Origin: Streptomyces adelaidensis
GTDB taxonomy: Bacteria > Actinomycetota > Actinomycetes > Streptomycetales > Streptomycetaceae
Direction of reading: 5' to 3'
DNA length: 64,000 bases
NCBI RefSeq assembly: GCF_016598475.1
Contig: NZ_JAEMUX010000001.1
Span: 62,001 to 126,000, forward strand
Shown here: piece by piece, positions 9,245-19,629 of the stretch
Layout: each line of letters opens with the position of its first letter
Numbering within the stretch: position 1 is the first letter of the stretch
Position numbers and translations under genes: made by a program
The notes under the pieces: generated by a model
Told to the model about the DNA's origin: nothing
What the model saw: the letters and a program-made list of their open reading frames with translations, nothing else
Databases searched by the model: none

Positions 9245-10507
9245 GTGAGCACCTTTCAGGCCCCCAAGGGCACGTACGACCTGATCCCGCCCCGTTCTGC
9301 GACGTTCCTCGCGGTCCGTGAGGCGATTGCGGTCCCGCTGCGCAACTCCGGGTACGGCTACGTCGAGACGCCTGGCTTCGAGAACGTCGAGCTGTTCGCG
9401 CGCGGTGTCGGTGAATCGACCGACATCGTGACCAAGGAGATGTACGCCTTCGAGACGAAGGGCGGCGACAGGCTGGCCCTGCGCCCCGAAGGCACCGCGT
9501 CCGTGCTGCGTGCCGCGCTGGAGGCGAACCTGCACCGGCAGGGCAACCTTCCGGTCAAGCTCTGGTATTCGGGCTCGTACTACCGCTACGAGCAGCCGCA
9601 GGCGGGCCGCTACCGCCACTTCTCCCAGGTGGGCGCCGAGGCCATCGGTGCCGAGGACCCGGCCCTGGACGCCGAGTTGATCATCCTGGCGGACCAGGCG
9701 TACCGCTCGCTGGGCCTCAGGAACTTCCGCATCCTGCTGAACAGCCTGGGTGACAAGGAGTGCCGTCCCGTCTACCGGGCTGCCCTGCAGGAGTTCCTGC
9801 GCGGCCTGGAGCTGGACGAGGACACGCTCCGCCGCGCGGAGATCAACCCGCTCCGAGTCCTCGACGACAAGCGCGAGTCGGTCCAGAAGCAGCTCGGGAA
9901 CGCCCCACTCCTGCGCGACTACCTGTGCGACGCCTGTAAGGCGTACCACGAGGAGGTGCGCGAGCTGATCACGGCTGCGGGCGTCTCCTTCGAGGACGAC
10001 CCGAAGCTGGTGCGCGGCCTGGACTACTACACGCGTACGACCTTCGAGTTCGTCCACGACGGTCTCGGCTCCCAGTCCGCGGTGGGCGGCGGCGGCCGCT
10101 ACGACGGCCTCTCCGAGATGATCGGCGGCCCCGCGCTGCCGTCGGTCGGCTGGGCCCTCGGAGTCGACCGCACCGTCCTGGCCCTGGAGGCGGAGGGCAT
10201 CGAGCTCGAACTCCCCGCCGCCACCAGCGTGTTCGCCGTCCCGCTCGGCGAGGAGGCCCGCCGCCTCCTCTTCGCCAAGGTCACCGAGCTGCGCAAGGTG
10301 GGCATCGCGGCTGACTTCTCGTACGGCGGGAAGGGACTGAAGGGCTCGATGAAGAACGCCAACCGGAGCGGGGCGCGGTACACGATCGTCGCCGGGGAAC
10401 GCGATCTCGCCGAGGGCGTCGTCCAGCTCAAGGACATGCAGTCCGGCGAGCAGGTCGCCATCGGCGTGAACGAGATCGTGGCCGAGCTGGAGGCCCGGCT
10501 GGGCTGA
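9245..10507 (+). CDS. hisS: Histidyl-tRNA synthetase
   Basis: Class II aminoacyl-tRNA synthetase charging tRNA-His. The 420-residue product shows motif 2 ([13 protein letters not shown]), the histidine-specific loops [15 protein letters not shown] and GGGGRYDGL, motif 3 near ALGVDR, and a C-terminal anticodon-binding domain. The GTG at 9245 fits the conserved [13 protein letters not shown] start; the open frame extends upstream over the hydrolase gene only by chance. A strong terminator follows the stop. Confidence 0.97.
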   Translation: MSTFQAPKGTYDLIPPRSATFLAVREAIAVPLRNSGYGYVETPGFENVELFARGVGESTDIVTKEMYAFETKGGDRLALRPEGTASVLRAALEANLHRQGNLPVKLWYSGSYYRYEQPQAGRYRHFSQVGAEAIGAEDPALDAELIILADQAYRSLGLRNFRILLNSLGDKECRPVYRAALQEFLRGLELDEDTLRRAEINPLRVLDDKRESVQKQLGNAPLLRDYLCDACKAYHEEVRELITAAGVSFEDDPKLVRGLDYYTRTTFEFVHDGLGSQSAVGGGGRYDGLSEMIGGPALPSVGWALGVDRTVLALEAEGIELELPAATSVFAVPLGEEARRLLFAKVTELRKVGIAADFSYGGKGLKGSMKNANRSGARYTIVAGERDLAEGVVQLKDMQSGEQVAIGVNEIVAELEARLG

Positions 10508-10518
10508 GTCAAGCCGTT

Positions 10519-10559
10519 GTCGCCCCTACCGCCCCTTACGGGCGGTAGGGGCGACTTTT
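10519..10559 (+). terminator. Terminator of the hydrolase-hisS unit
   Basis: Perfect 16-bp stem (10519-10534 with 10540-10555), 5-base loop and TTTT at once after it. It is a textbook intrinsic terminator. Confidence 0.88.
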
Positions 10560-10643
10560 ATGTCCAGCGAACGGTGCACGCGCGAGTGTGTACGGCACAA
10601 TGACCGTGCCCCAGAGGCCCCTTCGAACCATGGAAACGACGTG

Positions 10644-11282
10644 ATGAGCAAGACGACAGTCAAGGACGTCTCCTCCACGGAGCGGGAACACACCGAGACC
10701 CCCCGCACGATGGGCGGCAGCCGCGCCTTCGCGATCCTGCTGCTGATCACCGGCGCGGCCGGCCTGCTCGCCTCCTGGGTCATCACGCTTGACAAGTTCA
10801 AGCTGCTGGAGGACCCGAACTTCACCCCGGGGTGCAGCCTCAACCCGGTGGTCTCCTGCGGCAACATCATGAAGAGCGACCAGGCGTCGGCATTCGGCTT
10901 CCCGAACCCCATGCTCGGCCTCGTCGCGTACGGCATCGTCATCTGCGTCGGCATGAGCCTGCTCGCCCGGGCGACGTTCCCCCGCTGGTACTGGCTGACC
11001 TTCAACGCGGGCACCCTGTTCGGCGTCGGCTTCGTGACCTGGCTGCAGTACCAGTCGCTGTACAACATCAACTCGCTCTGCCTCTGGTGCAGCCTGGCCT
11101 GGGTCGCCACCATCCTGATGTTCTGGTACGTGACGTCGTTCAACATCCGGGGCGGCTTCCTGCCCGCGCCCGGCTGGCTGAAGGGCTTCTTCGGCGAGTT
11201 CACCTGGGTCCTGCCCGTGATGCACATCGGCATCATCGGCATGCTGATCCTGACCCGCTGGTGGGACTTCTGGACCAGCTGA
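10644..11282 (+). CDS. Vitamin K epoxide reductase (VKOR) family membrane protein
   Basis: VKOR homologues in bacteria reoxidise DsbA-like proteins using quinones and so support disulfide formation outside the membrane. The 212-residue product has four to five membrane helices, the loop cysteine pair in GCSLNPVVSCG and the active-site CLWC at the start of a helix. No fused thioredoxin domain is present, so it must work with a separate partner. The ATG at 10644 was chosen over an upstream frame extension because MSKTTVKD begins a typical short polar N-terminus and GGAA lies 8 bases before it. Confidence 0.9.
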   Translation: MSKTTVKDVSSTEREHTETPRTMGGSRAFAILLLITGAAGLLASWVITLDKFKLLEDPNFTPGCSLNPVVSCGNIMKSDQASAFGFPNPMLGLVAYGIVICVGMSLLARATFPRWYWLTFNAGTLFGVGFVTWLQYQSLYNINSLCLWCSLAWVATILMFWYVTSFNIRGGFLPAPGWLKGFFGEFTWVLPVMHIGIIGMLILTRWWDFWTS

Positions 11283-11326
11283 CAGCCCCGAGTGGATTGT
11301 CAGTGGGGTGACATAGGGTTTTGCGT

Positions 11327-12682
11327 GTGGAGCCCGATCTGTTCACCGCCGCCGCGGAAGCACGCCAGGAGAAGGACCCGGCCGCCAGCCCCCTGGCCGT
11401 ACGGATGCGCCCGCGCACCCTTGACGAGGTCGTGGGCCAGCAGCACCTGCTGAAGCCGGGCTCACCCCTGCGCAGACTGGTCGGCGAGTCCGACGGCGGT
11501 CCGGCCGGCCCCTCCTCGGTGATCCTCTGGGGCCCGCCCGGCACCGGCAAGACGACCCTCGCGTACGTCGTCTCCAAGGCCACCGACAAGCGTTTCGTGG
11601 AGCTCTCCGCGATCACCGCGGGCGTCAAGGAGGTCCGCGCGGTCATCGACGGGGCCCGCCGCGCCACCGGCGGCTTCGGCAAGGAGACCGTCCTCTTCCT
11701 GGACGAGATCCACCGCTTCAGCAAGGCCCAGCAGGACTCCCTGCTCCCGGCCGTCGAGAACCGCTGGGTCACCCTCATCGCGGCGACGACGGAGAACCCG
11801 TACTTCTCGGTGATCTCCCCCCTGCTGTCCCGCTCCCTGCTCCTCACCCTCGAACCGCTCACCGACGACGACCTGCGCGGCCTGCTGCGCCGGGCCCTCA
11901 CCGACGAGCGCGGCCTCAAGGGCGCCGTCACCCTCCCGGAGAACACCGAGGCCCACCTCCTGCGGATCGCCGGCGGCGACGCGCGGCGTGGGCTGACCGC
12001 CCTGGAGGCTGCGGCAGGCGCCGCCCTCGACAAGGGGGAGCAGGAGATCGGGCTCCAGACCCTTGAGGAGACCGTCGACCGCGCCGCCGTGAAGTACGAC
12101 CGCGACGGCGACCAGCACTACGACGTGGCCAGCGCCCTCATCAAGTCCATCCGGGGCTCCGATGTCGATGCCGCGCTGCACTACCTGGCCCGGATGATCG
12201 AGGCCGGTGAGGACCCGCGGTTCATCGCCCGGCGTCTCATGATCTCCGCCAGCGAGGACATCGGCCTCGCCGATCCCAACGCGCTGCCGACAGCCGTCGC
12301 GGCCGCCCAGGCCGTCGCCATGATCGGCTTCCCGGAGGCCGCCCTCACCCTCAGCCACGCCACCATCGCCCTCGCCCTGGCCCCGAAGTCGAATTCCGCG
12401 ACGATGGCCATCGGCGCCGCCATGGAGGACGTACGGAAAGGGCTGGCCGGGTCGGTGCCGCCGCACCTGCGGGACGGGCACTACAAGGGCGCGGCCAAGC
12501 TCGGGCACGCCCAGGGGTATGTGTACCCGCACGACCTGCCCGAAGGGATCGCCGCCCAGCAGTACGCACCGGACGCGATCAAGGAGCGGGAGTACTACGC
12601 ACCGACCAGGCACGGAGCCGAGGCCCGCTATGCCGACGCCGTGGAGTGGACCAGAAAGCACCTGGGGCGCAAGCAGTCCTGA
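11327..12682 (+). CDS. rarA: Replication-associated recombination protein A (AAA+ ATPase, MgsA/RarA)
   Basis: A clamp-loader-like AAA+ ATPase that acts at stalled replication forks. The 451-residue product has Walker A GPPGTGKT (residues 69-76), Walker [11 protein letters not shown], a sensor-1 TTENPYFS stretch and the C-terminal MgsA oligomerisation domain ([25 protein letters not shown]). The GTG at 11327 gives [11 protein letters not shown], the conserved streptomycete start. A TTG two codons earlier is the alternative. AGGG lies about 8 bases upstream. Confidence 0.95.
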   Translation: MEPDLFTAAAEARQEKDPAASPLAVRMRPRTLDEVVGQQHLLKPGSPLRRLVGESDGGPAGPSSVILWGPPGTGKTTLAYVVSKATDKRFVELSAITAGVKEVRAVIDGARRATGGFGKETVLFLDEIHRFSKAQQDSLLPAVENRWVTLIAATTENPYFSVISPLLSRSLLLTLEPLTDDDLRGLLRRALTDERGLKGAVTLPENTEAHLLRIAGGDARRGLTALEAAAGAALDKGEQEIGLQTLEETVDRAAVKYDRDGDQHYDVASALIKSIRGSDVDAALHYLARMIEAGEDPRFIARRLMISASEDIGLADPNALPTAVAAAQAVAMIGFPEAALTLSHATIALALAPKSNSATMAIGAAMEDVRKGLAGSVPPHLRDGHYKGAAKLGHAQGYVYPHDLPEGIAAQQYAPDAIKEREYYAPTRHGAEARYADAVEWTRKHLGRKQS

Positions 12683-12690
12683 ACCCCCTG

Positions 12691-12982
12691 TAGAATCCTC
12701 CCCAGTGCTGCGTCCCGTGTCCGGCTCCGGTCGGCGCCTCAGGCGGGACGACCAGCCGGATCCTCGGATCCAGGAGCGTCGCGCACCGTTGTAGGTGTCG
12801 CGGGCAGCCCGCCACCACTCGGATTTCCGGGACCGGTCGGTGGGCAGTTCGTGTGCTGCACTATGTGCCCAGACCAGGGGAGCGGCTACCCGACAAGTCC
12901 TCGTGGACCTGACGGGATTCCCCGGCTGCGGATGCGACCTCCCGTAACCCTGAGGCAGCCGAATGAAGGAAAAGGAAAAGAA
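12691..12982 (+). promoter_or_regulatory. Long leader of rpsD with -10 element
   Basis: TAGAAT (12691-12696) just after the rarA stop is a good streptomycete -10; no clear -35 was found. The roughly 280 bases from there to the rpsD start carry no credible gene but several possible hairpins, such as GCGGGC with GCCCGC near 12800-12815. Ribosomal protein S4 represses its own synthesis in other bacteria, so a structured autoregulatory leader is possible, though I cannot match it to a known RNA family by eye. Confidence 0.4.
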
Positions 12983-13597
12983 GTGGCGAACCAGCCCCGC
13001 CCCAAGGTCAAGAAGTCGCGTGCCCTCGGCATCGCGCTGACCCCGAAGGCCGTCAAGTACTTCGAGGCCCGCCCCTACCCGCCGGGCGAGCACGGCCGCG
13101 GCCGCAAGCAGAACTCGGACTACAAGGTCCGTCTGCTCGAGAAGCAGCGTCTGCGCGCGCAGTACGACGTGTCCGAGCGCCAGCTCGTCCGCGCCTACGA
13201 GCGTGCCTCCAAGGTCCAGGGCAAGACCGGTGAGGCCCTGATCATCGAGCTGGAGCGTCGTCTCGACGCGCTGGTCCTGCGTTCGGGCATCGCCCGCACG
13301 ATCTACCAGGCCCGCCAGATGGTCGTCCACGGCCACATCGAGGTCAACGGCCAGAAGGTCGACAAGCCGTCCTTCCGCGTCAAGCCGGACGACGTCGTCA
13401 TGGTCCGTGAGCGCAGCCGCCAGAAGCCGCTGTTCGAGGTCGCCCGCGAGGGTGGCTTCGCCGCGGACGGTGAGACCCCCCGCTACCTGCAGGTGAACCT
13501 CAAGGCTCTGGCGTTCCGCCTGGACCGCGAGCCGAACCGCAAGGAAGTCCCGGTCATCTGCGACGAGCAGCTCGTCGTCGAGTACTACGCCCGCTGA
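12983..13597 (+). CDS. rpsD: 30S ribosomal protein S4
   Basis: Primary 16S rRNA-binding protein of the small subunit. The 204-residue product has the S4 N-terminal domain and the S4 RNA-binding module ([26 protein letters not shown]). It lacks the four-cysteine zinc finger seen in some S4 proteins, which is the usual zinc-free version in Streptomyces. The start is GTG 12983, giving [16 protein letters not shown], with a purine-rich AAGGAAAAGGAAAAG tract ahead of it. It is monocistronic, unlike the alpha-operon arrangement of enterobacteria. Confidence 0.96.
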   Translation: MANQPRPKVKKSRALGIALTPKAVKYFEARPYPPGEHGRGRKQNSDYKVRLLEKQRLRAQYDVSERQLVRAYERASKVQGKTGEALIIELERRLDALVLRSGIARTIYQARQMVVHGHIEVNGQKVDKPSFRVKPDDVVMVRERSRQKPLFEVAREGGFAADGETPRYLQVNLKALAFRLDREPNRKEVPVICDEQLVVEYYAR

Positions 13598-13609
13598 TCA
13601 GCGAGCACG

Positions 13610-13656
13610 GCCCGTCGTCCCCTCGCCCTTCCGGGCGGGCGGGGCGGCGGGCTTTC
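13610..13656 (+). terminator. Terminator after rpsD
   Basis: A long GC-rich stem from 13610 to 13652 with a TTCC loop, two G-T pairs and a small internal loop, followed by TTT. It lies 12 bases after the stop codon. Confidence 0.75.
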
Positions 13657-13697
13657 GCATGCGCGTAATGCGGTACGGACCGCCGCGTCCGGCGCGA

Positions 13698-13703
13698 TAG
13701 GCT
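13698..13703 (+). promoter_or_regulatory. Candidate -10 for the DUF948-alaS cluster
   Basis: TAGGCT at 13698-13703 fits the TAGRNT consensus of streptomycete housekeeping promoters and lies 41 bases before the first start codon. No convincing -35 is present. Confidence 0.3.
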
Positions 13704-13744
13704 CAAGCGAGCCATCAACAGGTGTTTATGAGAGCGGGTGCCAG

Positions 13745-14182
13745 GTGTCCGGTGGAGAAGTGGCCGGGATCCTCGTGGCCGTCTTCTGGGCGATCCTGGT
13801 CTCCTTCCTCGCCGTCGCGCTGGCGAGGCTGGCCCAGACGCTCCGGGCGACCACCAAGCTGGTCGCGGACGTGACCGAACAGACCGTTCCCCTGCTCGCC
13901 GACGCCTCCGCGGCGGTGCGTTCCGCGCAGACCCAGATCGACCGGGTCGACGCCATCGCCTCCGACGTCCAGGAGGTCACGTCGAACGCCTCCGCGCTCT
14001 CGACGACCGTCGCCTCCACCTTCGGTGGCCCCCTGGTGAAGGTCGCCGCCTTCGGGTACGGCGTCCGCCGTGCCCTCGGCCGCAAGGACGAAGCGCCCGC
14101 CAGGGAGCCCCGGCGTACCGTGATCGTGGGCCGGACCCTCTCCCGGCGGGAGAAGCGCAGCGCCCGTGGAAAGAGGGACTGA
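13745..14182 (+). CDS. DUF948 family membrane protein
   Basis: A 145-residue protein with one N-terminal membrane helix (about residues 7-29), a helical amphipathic middle (TLRATTKLVADVTEQTVPLLADASAAVRSAQTQ cannot be assigned to an enzyme) and a basic, Arg/Lys-rich tail. This is the DUF948 pattern, a methyl-accepting-domain-like coiled coil of unknown function. GTG start at 13745. It begins a tight + strand run with the next small protein and alaS, as is usual in actinobacteria. Confidence 0.8.
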   Translation: MSGGEVAGILVAVFWAILVSFLAVALARLAQTLRATTKLVADVTEQTVPLLADASAAVRSAQTQIDRVDAIASDVQEVTSNASALSTTVASTFGGPLVKVAAFGYGVRRALGRKDEAPAREPRRTVIVGRTLSRREKRSARGKRD

Positions 14183-14191
14183 GAGCCAGCC

Positions 14192-14536
14192 ATGTTCCGC
14201 CGAACCTTCTGGTTCGGCACCGGCGTCGCCGCCGGTGTCTGGGCCACCACCAAGGTCAACCGCAAGCTGAAGCAACTGACCCCCGAGAGCCTCGCCGCGA
14301 CAGCGGCCAACAAGGCACTCGAGACGGGAACGCGCTTCAAGGACCGCGCGGTCGGCTTCGCGCTCGACGTCCGCGACAACATGGCGCGGCGGGAGGCGGA
14401 ACTCGAGGACGCGCTCGGCATCCAAGAGGACCCCGAACTCCCCGCGCCCCGGCGGTACGCCGCCATCGAGAACCGCACGCACACGAGGTACATCGAGACC
14501 ACGACGTACCCGAACAACCGGAATGAGGACCACTGA
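14192..14536 (+). CDS. Small conserved hypothetical protein upstream of alaS (DUF6167-like)
   Basis: A 114-residue protein starting with [22 protein letters not shown], a short membrane-inserting or Gly/Ala-rich helix, followed by a charged helical body and a polar tail rich in Thr and Asn. It starts 9 bases after the DUF948 stop and its TGA overlaps the alaS ATG by one base (TGATG). The position is conserved in Streptomyces, but the function is unknown. Confidence 0.75.
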   Translation: MFRRTFWFGTGVAAGVWATTKVNRKLKQLTPESLAATAANKALETGTRFKDRAVGFALDVRDNMARREAELEDALGIQEDPELPAPRRYAAIENRTHTRYIETTTYPNNRNEDH

Positions 14537-17208
14537 TGGAGTCGGCTGAGATTCGTCGCCGCTGGTTGAGCTTCTTCGAGGAGCGCGGTCACACCGTCGT
14601 CCCTTCGGCGTCGCTCATCGCGGACGACCCGACTCTGCTCCTGGTCAACGCGGGCATGGTCCCCTTCAAGCCGTACTTCCTCGGTGAGGTCAAGCCCTCC
14701 TTCGCCCGCGCCACCAGCGTGCAGAAGTGCGTCCGTACGCCGGACATCGAAGAGGTCGGCAAGACCACCCGGCACGGCACCTTCTTCCAGATGTGCGGCA
14801 ACTTCTCCTTCGGCGACTACTTCAAGGAAGGCGCCATCAAGCACGCCTGGGAGCTGCTCACCAGCCCCCAGGACAAGGGTGGTTACGGCCTGGAGCCGGA
14901 GAAGCTCTGGATCACCGTCTACAAGGACGACGACGAGGCCGAGCGCATCTGGCACGAGCAGATCGGCGTGCCCAAGGAGCGCATCCAGCGCCTCGGTATG
15001 AAGGACAACTACTGGTCCATGGGCGTCCCCGGCCCCTGCGGCCCCTGTTCCGAGATCAACTACGACCGCGGCCCCGAGTTCGGTGTCGAGGGCGGCCCCG
15101 CCGTCAACGACGAGCGGTACGTGGAGATCTGGAACCTGGTCTTCATGCAGTACGAGCGAGGCGAGGGCACCTCCAAGGACGACTTCGAGATCCTCGGCGA
15201 GCTGCCCAGCAAGAACATCGACACGGGCCTCGGCTTCGAGCGCCTCGCCATGATTCTGCAGGGCGTGCAGAACATGTACGAGATCGACACCTCCATGGCC
15301 GTCATCGACAAGGCCACCGAGCTGACCGGCGTCGCGTACGGCGAGGCCAAGGGCTCCGACGTCTCCCTGCGCGTGGTCACCGACCACATCCGCACCGCCG
15401 TGATGCTCATCGGCGACGGCGTCACCCCCGGCAACGAGGGCCGTGGCTACGTACTGCGCCGCATCATGCGCCGCGCCATCCGCAACATGCGGCTCCTCGG
15501 CGCCACCGGCCCGGTCGTCCAGGACCTCATCGACGTCGTCATCTCCATGATGGGCCAGCAGTACCCCGAGCTGATCACCGACCGTGAGCGCATCGAGAAG
15601 GTGGCCCTCGCCGAGGAGAACGCCTTCCTCAAGACGCTGAAGGCCGGCACGAACATCCTCGACACGGCCATCACCGAGACCAAGACCACCGGCGGCGGGC
15701 AACTGCCCGGCGACAAGGCCTTCCTGCTCCACGACACCTGGGGCTTCCCGATCGACCTCACCCTGGAGATGGCCGCCGAACAGGGCCTCTCCGTGGACGA
15801 GGACGGCTTCCGCCGTCTGATGAAGGAGCAGCGGGACAAGGCCAAGGCCGACGCCCGCGCCAAGAAGACCGGCCACGCCGATCTCGGTGCCTACCGCGAG
15901 ATCGCCGACAAGGCCGGCGAGACCGACTTCACCGGCTACACGGACACCGAGACCGAGTCCACGATCGTCGGCATCCTCGTCGACGGCGCCTCCTCCCCGG
16001 CCGCCACCGAGGGCGACGAGGTCGAGATCGTCCTCGACCGCACCCCCTTCTACGCGGAGGGCGGCGGCCAGATCGGCGACACCGGCCGTATCAGGGTGGA
16101 CTCGGGTGCCGTGGTCGAGATCCGCGACTGCCAGAAGCCGGTTCCGGGCGTGTACGTCCACAAGGGCGTCGTCCAGTTCGGCGAGGTGACCGTCGGAGCC
16201 AAGGCCCAGGCCTCGATCGACGGGCGTCGTCGTACGGCCATCGCCCGCGCCCACTCGGCCACGCACCTCACCCACCAGGCCCTGCGTGACGCCCTCGGTC
16301 CGACGGCCGCCCAGGCCGGTTCCGAGAACCAGCCCGGCCGCTTCCGCTTCGACTTCGGTTCCCCGTCCGCTGTTCCGACGGCCGTGATGACCGACGTCGA
16401 GCAGAAGATCAACGAGGTACTCGCCCGCGACCTCGACGTCCGCGCCGATGTCATGGGCATCGACGAGGCCAAGAAGCAGGGCGCCATCGCGGAGTTCGGC
16501 GAGAAGTACGGCGAGCGCGTCCGTGTGGTCACCATCGGCGACTTCTCCAAGGAGCTGTGCGGCGGCACGCATGTGCACAACACCTCACAGCTCGGACTGG
16601 TCAAGCTGCTCGGTGAGTCGTCCATCGGCTCCGGTGTGCGCCGTATCGAGGCCCTGGTCGGTGTCGACGCCTACAACTTCCTCGCCCGTGAGCACACGGT
16701 CGTCGCCCAGCTCCAGGAGCTGATCAAGGGCCGTCCGGAAGAGCTTCCGGAGAAGGTCTCCGCCATGCTCGGCAAGCTGAAGGACGCCGAGAAGGAGATC
16801 GAGAAGTTCCGCGCCGAGAAGGTGCTCCAGGCCGCCGCCGGTCTCGCCGAGTCCGCCAAGGACGTACGCGGCGTTGCTCTCGTGACCGGTCAGGTCCCGG
16901 ACGGCACGACCGCCGACGACCTGCGCAAGCTGGTGCTCGACGTGCGCGGACGCATCCAGGGCGGACGGGCCGCCGTGGTGGCCCTGTTCACCACGGCGAA
17001 CGGCAAGCCGCTGACGGTCATCGCCACCAACGAGGCCGCCCGCGAGCGCGGTCTGAAGGCCGGCGACCTGGTCCGCACGGCTGCCAAGACCCTCGGCGGT
17101 GGCGGTGGCGGCAAGCCGGACGTCGCCCAGGGCGGTGGCCAGAACCCGGCCGCCATCGGCGAGGCCGTGGACGCGGTCGAGCGCCTGGTCACCGAGACGG
17201 CCAAGTGA
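14536..17208 (+). CDS. alaS: Alanyl-tRNA synthetase
   Basis: Class II synthetase charging tRNA-Ala, with an editing domain that clears mischarged Ser and Gly. The 890 residues cover the catalytic core ([45 protein letters not shown]), the tRNA-recognition helices, the editing domain with zinc ligands H573, H577, C675 and H679, and a C-terminal Gly-rich end ([15 protein letters not shown]). Start-stop overlaps on both sides (TGATG with the upstream gene, GTGA with ruvX) point to one transcript. Confidence 0.98.
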   Translation: MESAEIRRRWLSFFEERGHTVVPSASLIADDPTLLLVNAGMVPFKPYFLGEVKPSFARATSVQKCVRTPDIEEVGKTTRHGTFFQMCGNFSFGDYFKEGAIKHAWELLTSPQDKGGYGLEPEKLWITVYKDDDEAERIWHEQIGVPKERIQRLGMKDNYWSMGVPGPCGPCSEINYDRGPEFGVEGGPAVNDERYVEIWNLVFMQYERGEGTSKDDFEILGELPSKNIDTGLGFERLAMILQGVQNMYEIDTSMAVIDKATELTGVAYGEAKGSDVSLRVVTDHIRTAVMLIGDGVTPGNEGRGYVLRRIMRRAIRNMRLLGATGPVVQDLIDVVISMMGQQYPELITDRERIEKVALAEENAFLKTLKAGTNILDTAITETKTTGGGQLPGDKAFLLHDTWGFPIDLTLEMAAEQGLSVDEDGFRRLMKEQRDKAKADARAKKTGHADLGAYREIADKAGETDFTGYTDTETESTIVGILVDGASSPAATEGDEVEIVLDRTPFYAEGGGQIGDTGRIRVDSGAVVEIRDCQKPVPGVYVHKGVVQFGEVTVGAKAQASIDGRRRTAIARAHSATHLTHQALRDALGPTAAQAGSENQPGRFRFDFGSPSAVPTAVMTDVEQKINEVLARDLDVRADVMGIDEAKKQGAIAEFGEKYGERVRVVTIGDFSKELCGGTHVHNTSQLGLVKLLGESSIGSGVRRIEALVGVDAYNFLAREHTVVAQLQELIKGRPEELPEKVSAMLGKLKDAEKEIEKFRAEKVLQAAAGLAESAKDVRGVALVTGQVPDGTTADDLRKLVLDVRGRIQGGRAAVVALFTTANGKPLTVIATNEAARERGLKAGDLVRTAAKTLGGGGGGKPDVAQGGGQNPAAIGEAVDAVERLVTETAK

Positions 17209-17711
17209 GCACAGCGGATCACCCGAGCGGAGACGACGGCCCGGTCATGCGCCGCGGCCGTCGGCTCGCGATCGACGTCGGGGACGTCCGCATCGGGGTC
17301 GCCTCCTGCGACCCCGACGGGATCCTCGCCACCCCGGTCGAAACGGTTCCCGGACGCGATGTCCCGGCAGCTCAACGCCGGTTGAAGCAACTGGTCGAGG
17401 AGTACGAACCGATCGAGATCGTCGTCGGCCTCCCCCGCTCCCTCAAGGGCGGTGAGGGTCCGGCGGCCGTCAAGGTCCGCGGCTTCGCCCAACAACTGGC
17501 CCGCATGGTCGCCCCCGTTCCGGTGAGACTCCTCGACGAGAGGATGACCACAGTGACAGCCGGCCAAGGACTGCGCGCCTCAGGGGTGAAGTCGAAAAAG
17601 GGCAGGTCGGTCATTGACCAGGTAGCAGCCGTGATCATCCTGCAACAGGCCCTGGAATCCGAACGGGCGTCAGGTAAAGCTCCGGGCGAGGGCGTCGAAG
17701 TGGTCATCTGA
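17205..17711 (+). CDS. ruvX: RuvX/YqgF-type RNase H-fold nuclease (putative Holliday junction resolvase)
   Basis: YqgF proteins have an RNase H fold and act on 16S rRNA 5'-end processing, with a proposed role at Holliday junctions. The 168-residue product keeps the acidic motif [13 protein letters not shown], the [13 protein letters not shown] loop, the [12 protein letters not shown] glutamate strand and the terminal [10 protein letters not shown] aspartate. The GTG start overlaps the alaS stop by 4 bases. Confidence 0.92.
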   Translation: MSTADHPSGDDGPVMRRGRRLAIDVGDVRIGVASCDPDGILATPVETVPGRDVPAAQRRLKQLVEEYEPIEIVVGLPRSLKGGEGPAAVKVRGFAQQLARMVAPVPVRLLDERMTTVTAGQGLRASGVKSKKGRSVIDQVAAVIILQQALESERASGKAPGEGVEVVI

Positions 17712-17835
17712 TCGCGATACGGTAACGTTCCGCGCGATGCGGTGGCCTTCGAACAGCCATCGCACAGAAAGAGGCGGGGACGAAAGCCGAGCCACCGGCC
17801 CCGCGTAACCGCCGCCTCGCGGCTCTAGGGGATCG

Positions 17836-19629
17836 ATGACTGAGTATGGCCGGGGCCCAGGCTCCGAACCGTGGCATCCGGACGACCCGTTGTACGGGGA
17901 CGGCGGATGGGACGGACAGCAGGCCCAGGCGGGCCAGCAGTCCCCTTACGGCGGCCGGCCGCAGCAGCACTACCCCGAGCAGCAGCAGTACCAGCAGCAG
18001 CACGGCAACGGCGGCTGGGGCAACGGCCATCAGGACGCCTACGGCCAGGCGCAGCAGCAGTACCAGCAGGAGTACGGGGACCTCGGGCAGCAGCAGTACC
18101 CCGGCCACAATCAGCAACAACAGCAGTACACCGGTCATGACCAGCAGCAGTACGACCAGGTCAACGGCGGCTGGGGCAACGGCAGTCACCAGCACGCGCA
18201 GGGCCCGTACGTGGCCGACCCGGCCGACCCCTACGGCGGTCAGCCCATGGCGTACGGCGCCGGGCAGCCCGACTTCTACAGCACACCCGACGCGTATCCG
18301 CCCGCGGAAGAGCCGTCGCGCCGCAGCGCGGAACCCGCGCCTCCACCCGCACCGGAGCCCGCACCCACGCCGCAGCCGGCCGCCGAACGGGCCGACTGGG
18401 ATCCCGGTCCCGACCAGGGTGAGCACGCGTTCTTCGCGGGCGGCGGCGATGACGACGAGGCCGACGAGGCCGACGAGGCCGAGGAACGCGGCGGACGGGG
18501 CGAGCGGAAAGGCCGCGGCGGTAAATCCGGAAAGCCGGGCAAGGGCGGCAAGAAACGCCGCAGCGGCTGCGCCTGCCTTGTGGTCGTCATGGTATTCGGC
18601 GGTGGCTTCGCTGGCGTCAGCTATTACGGTTACCAGTTCTACCAGGACCGTTTTGCCGAGGCTCCCGACTATACGGGAGACGGCACGAACGAGACCGTCA
18701 CGGTCACCATTCCCAAGGGCGCTTTCGGTTCCACGATCGGGCAGAAGCTGAAAGAGGCCGGTGTCGTCAAGAGCGTCGACGCTTTTACCACTGCCCAAGC
18801 GAACGAGCCCAATGGGTCGATTCAAGCGGGCGTCTATCTGCTCAAGAAGCAGATGTCCGCTGAAAGCGCTCTCGCCCTGATGCTCGATCCGACGAGCCAG
18901 AACAACTTCACCGTCATCGAGGGCGAACGCAATAACGTCGTCTATACCAAGATCGACAAAGAGCTCGGCCTCAAGAAGGGTACGACCGAGGATGTCGCCG
19001 AGAAGGATTGGTCGACCCTCGGCCTTCCCGACTGGGCGAACGACAACGACGACATCAAGGATCCGCTGGAAGGATTCCTCTTCCCGTCCACCTATCCGGT
19101 CGCCAAGGGCATGAAGCCCAAGGACGTCCTGAAGGAAATGGTCGACCTCGCCAAGGCGAAGTACGAGGAACTCGATCTCGAGGACAAGGCCGAGGATCTG
19201 AAGCTGGAAAGTCCGCTCCAGGTGCTCACCGTGGCGAGCCTCGTCCAGGCCGAGGGAGACAACAAGAAGGACTACAAGAAAATCGCGCGGGTCGTCTACA
19301 ACCGGCTCGACACGACTAACAACCTGGAAACATTCGGCCTGCTCGACTTCGACTCGACGGTGAATTATCTGCGCGGCGAGTCCAAGTTGGCGACAGGTTC
19401 GGTCGACTCTCTGCGGCAGATCGACGACCCGTACAACACGTACAAGATCAAGGGTCTGCCGCCCGGACCGATCGACAATCCCGGTCACGAAGCGATCGAG
19501 GGGGCCCTCAACCCCGCCAAGGGCGACTGGTACTACTTCGTGTCGATCAAGGACGAGACGCTCTTCGCTGTGACCAACGAAGAGCACAACAGGAACCGCG
19601 AGAAGTACCAGGAAGAGCAGAACGGATAG
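17836..19629 (+). CDS. mltG: Endolytic murein transglycosylase MltG with a Gln/Tyr-rich cytoplasmic tail
   Basis: MltG cuts nascent glycan strands beside the membrane and sets their length. The 597-residue product has a long N-terminal cytoplasmic region with repeated Gln/Tyr/Gly runs (QQQYQQQ, GNGGWGNG twice; about residues 40-125), an acidic stretch, a basic stretch, one membrane helix (about 244-270), and an extracellular YceG domain. The candidate catalytic glutamate is E473 in ASLVQAE. AGGGGA lies upstream of ATG 17836. It directly abuts aroE (no spacing), in the conserved alaS-ruvX-mltG-aroE order. Confidence 0.93.
   Translation: MTEYGRGPGSEPWHPDDPLYGDGGWDGQQAQAGQQSPYGGRPQQHYPEQQQYQQQHGNGGWGNGHQDAYGQAQQQYQQEYGDLGQQQYPGHNQQQQQYTGHDQQQYDQVNGGWGNGSHQHAQGPYVADPADPYGGQPMAYGAGQPDFYSTPDAYPPAEEPSRRSAEPAPPPAPEPAPTPQPAAERADWDPGPDQGEHAFFAGGGDDDEADEADEAEERGGRGERKGRGGKSGKPGKGGKKRRSGCACLVVVMVFGGGFAGVSYYGYQFYQDRFAEAPDYTGDGTNETVTVTIPKGAFGSTIGQKLKEAGVVKSVDAFTTAQANEPNGSIQAGVYLLKKQMSAESALALMLDPTSQNNFTVIEGERNNVVYTKIDKELGLKKGTTEDVAEKDWSTLGLPDWANDNDDIKDPLEGFLFPSTYPVAKGMKPKDVLKEMVDLAKAKYEELDLEDKAEDLKLESPLQVLTVASLVQAEGDNKKDYKKIARVVYNRLDTTNNLETFGLLDFDSTVNYLRGESKLATGSVDSLRQIDDPYNTYKIKGLPPGPIDNPGHEAIEGALNPAKGDWYYFVSIKDETLFAVTNEEHNRNREKYQEEQNG

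Noticed and set aside
12983..13100. Missing zinc-finger cysteines in ribosomal protein S4
   Set aside because: The zinc-free form is the normal version in many actinobacteria and is not a defect.
13726..16578. A 950-codon open frame opposite the DUF948 and alaS genes
   Set aside because: Same cause: low-complexity translation, no ribosome site, and alaS is unquestionable.
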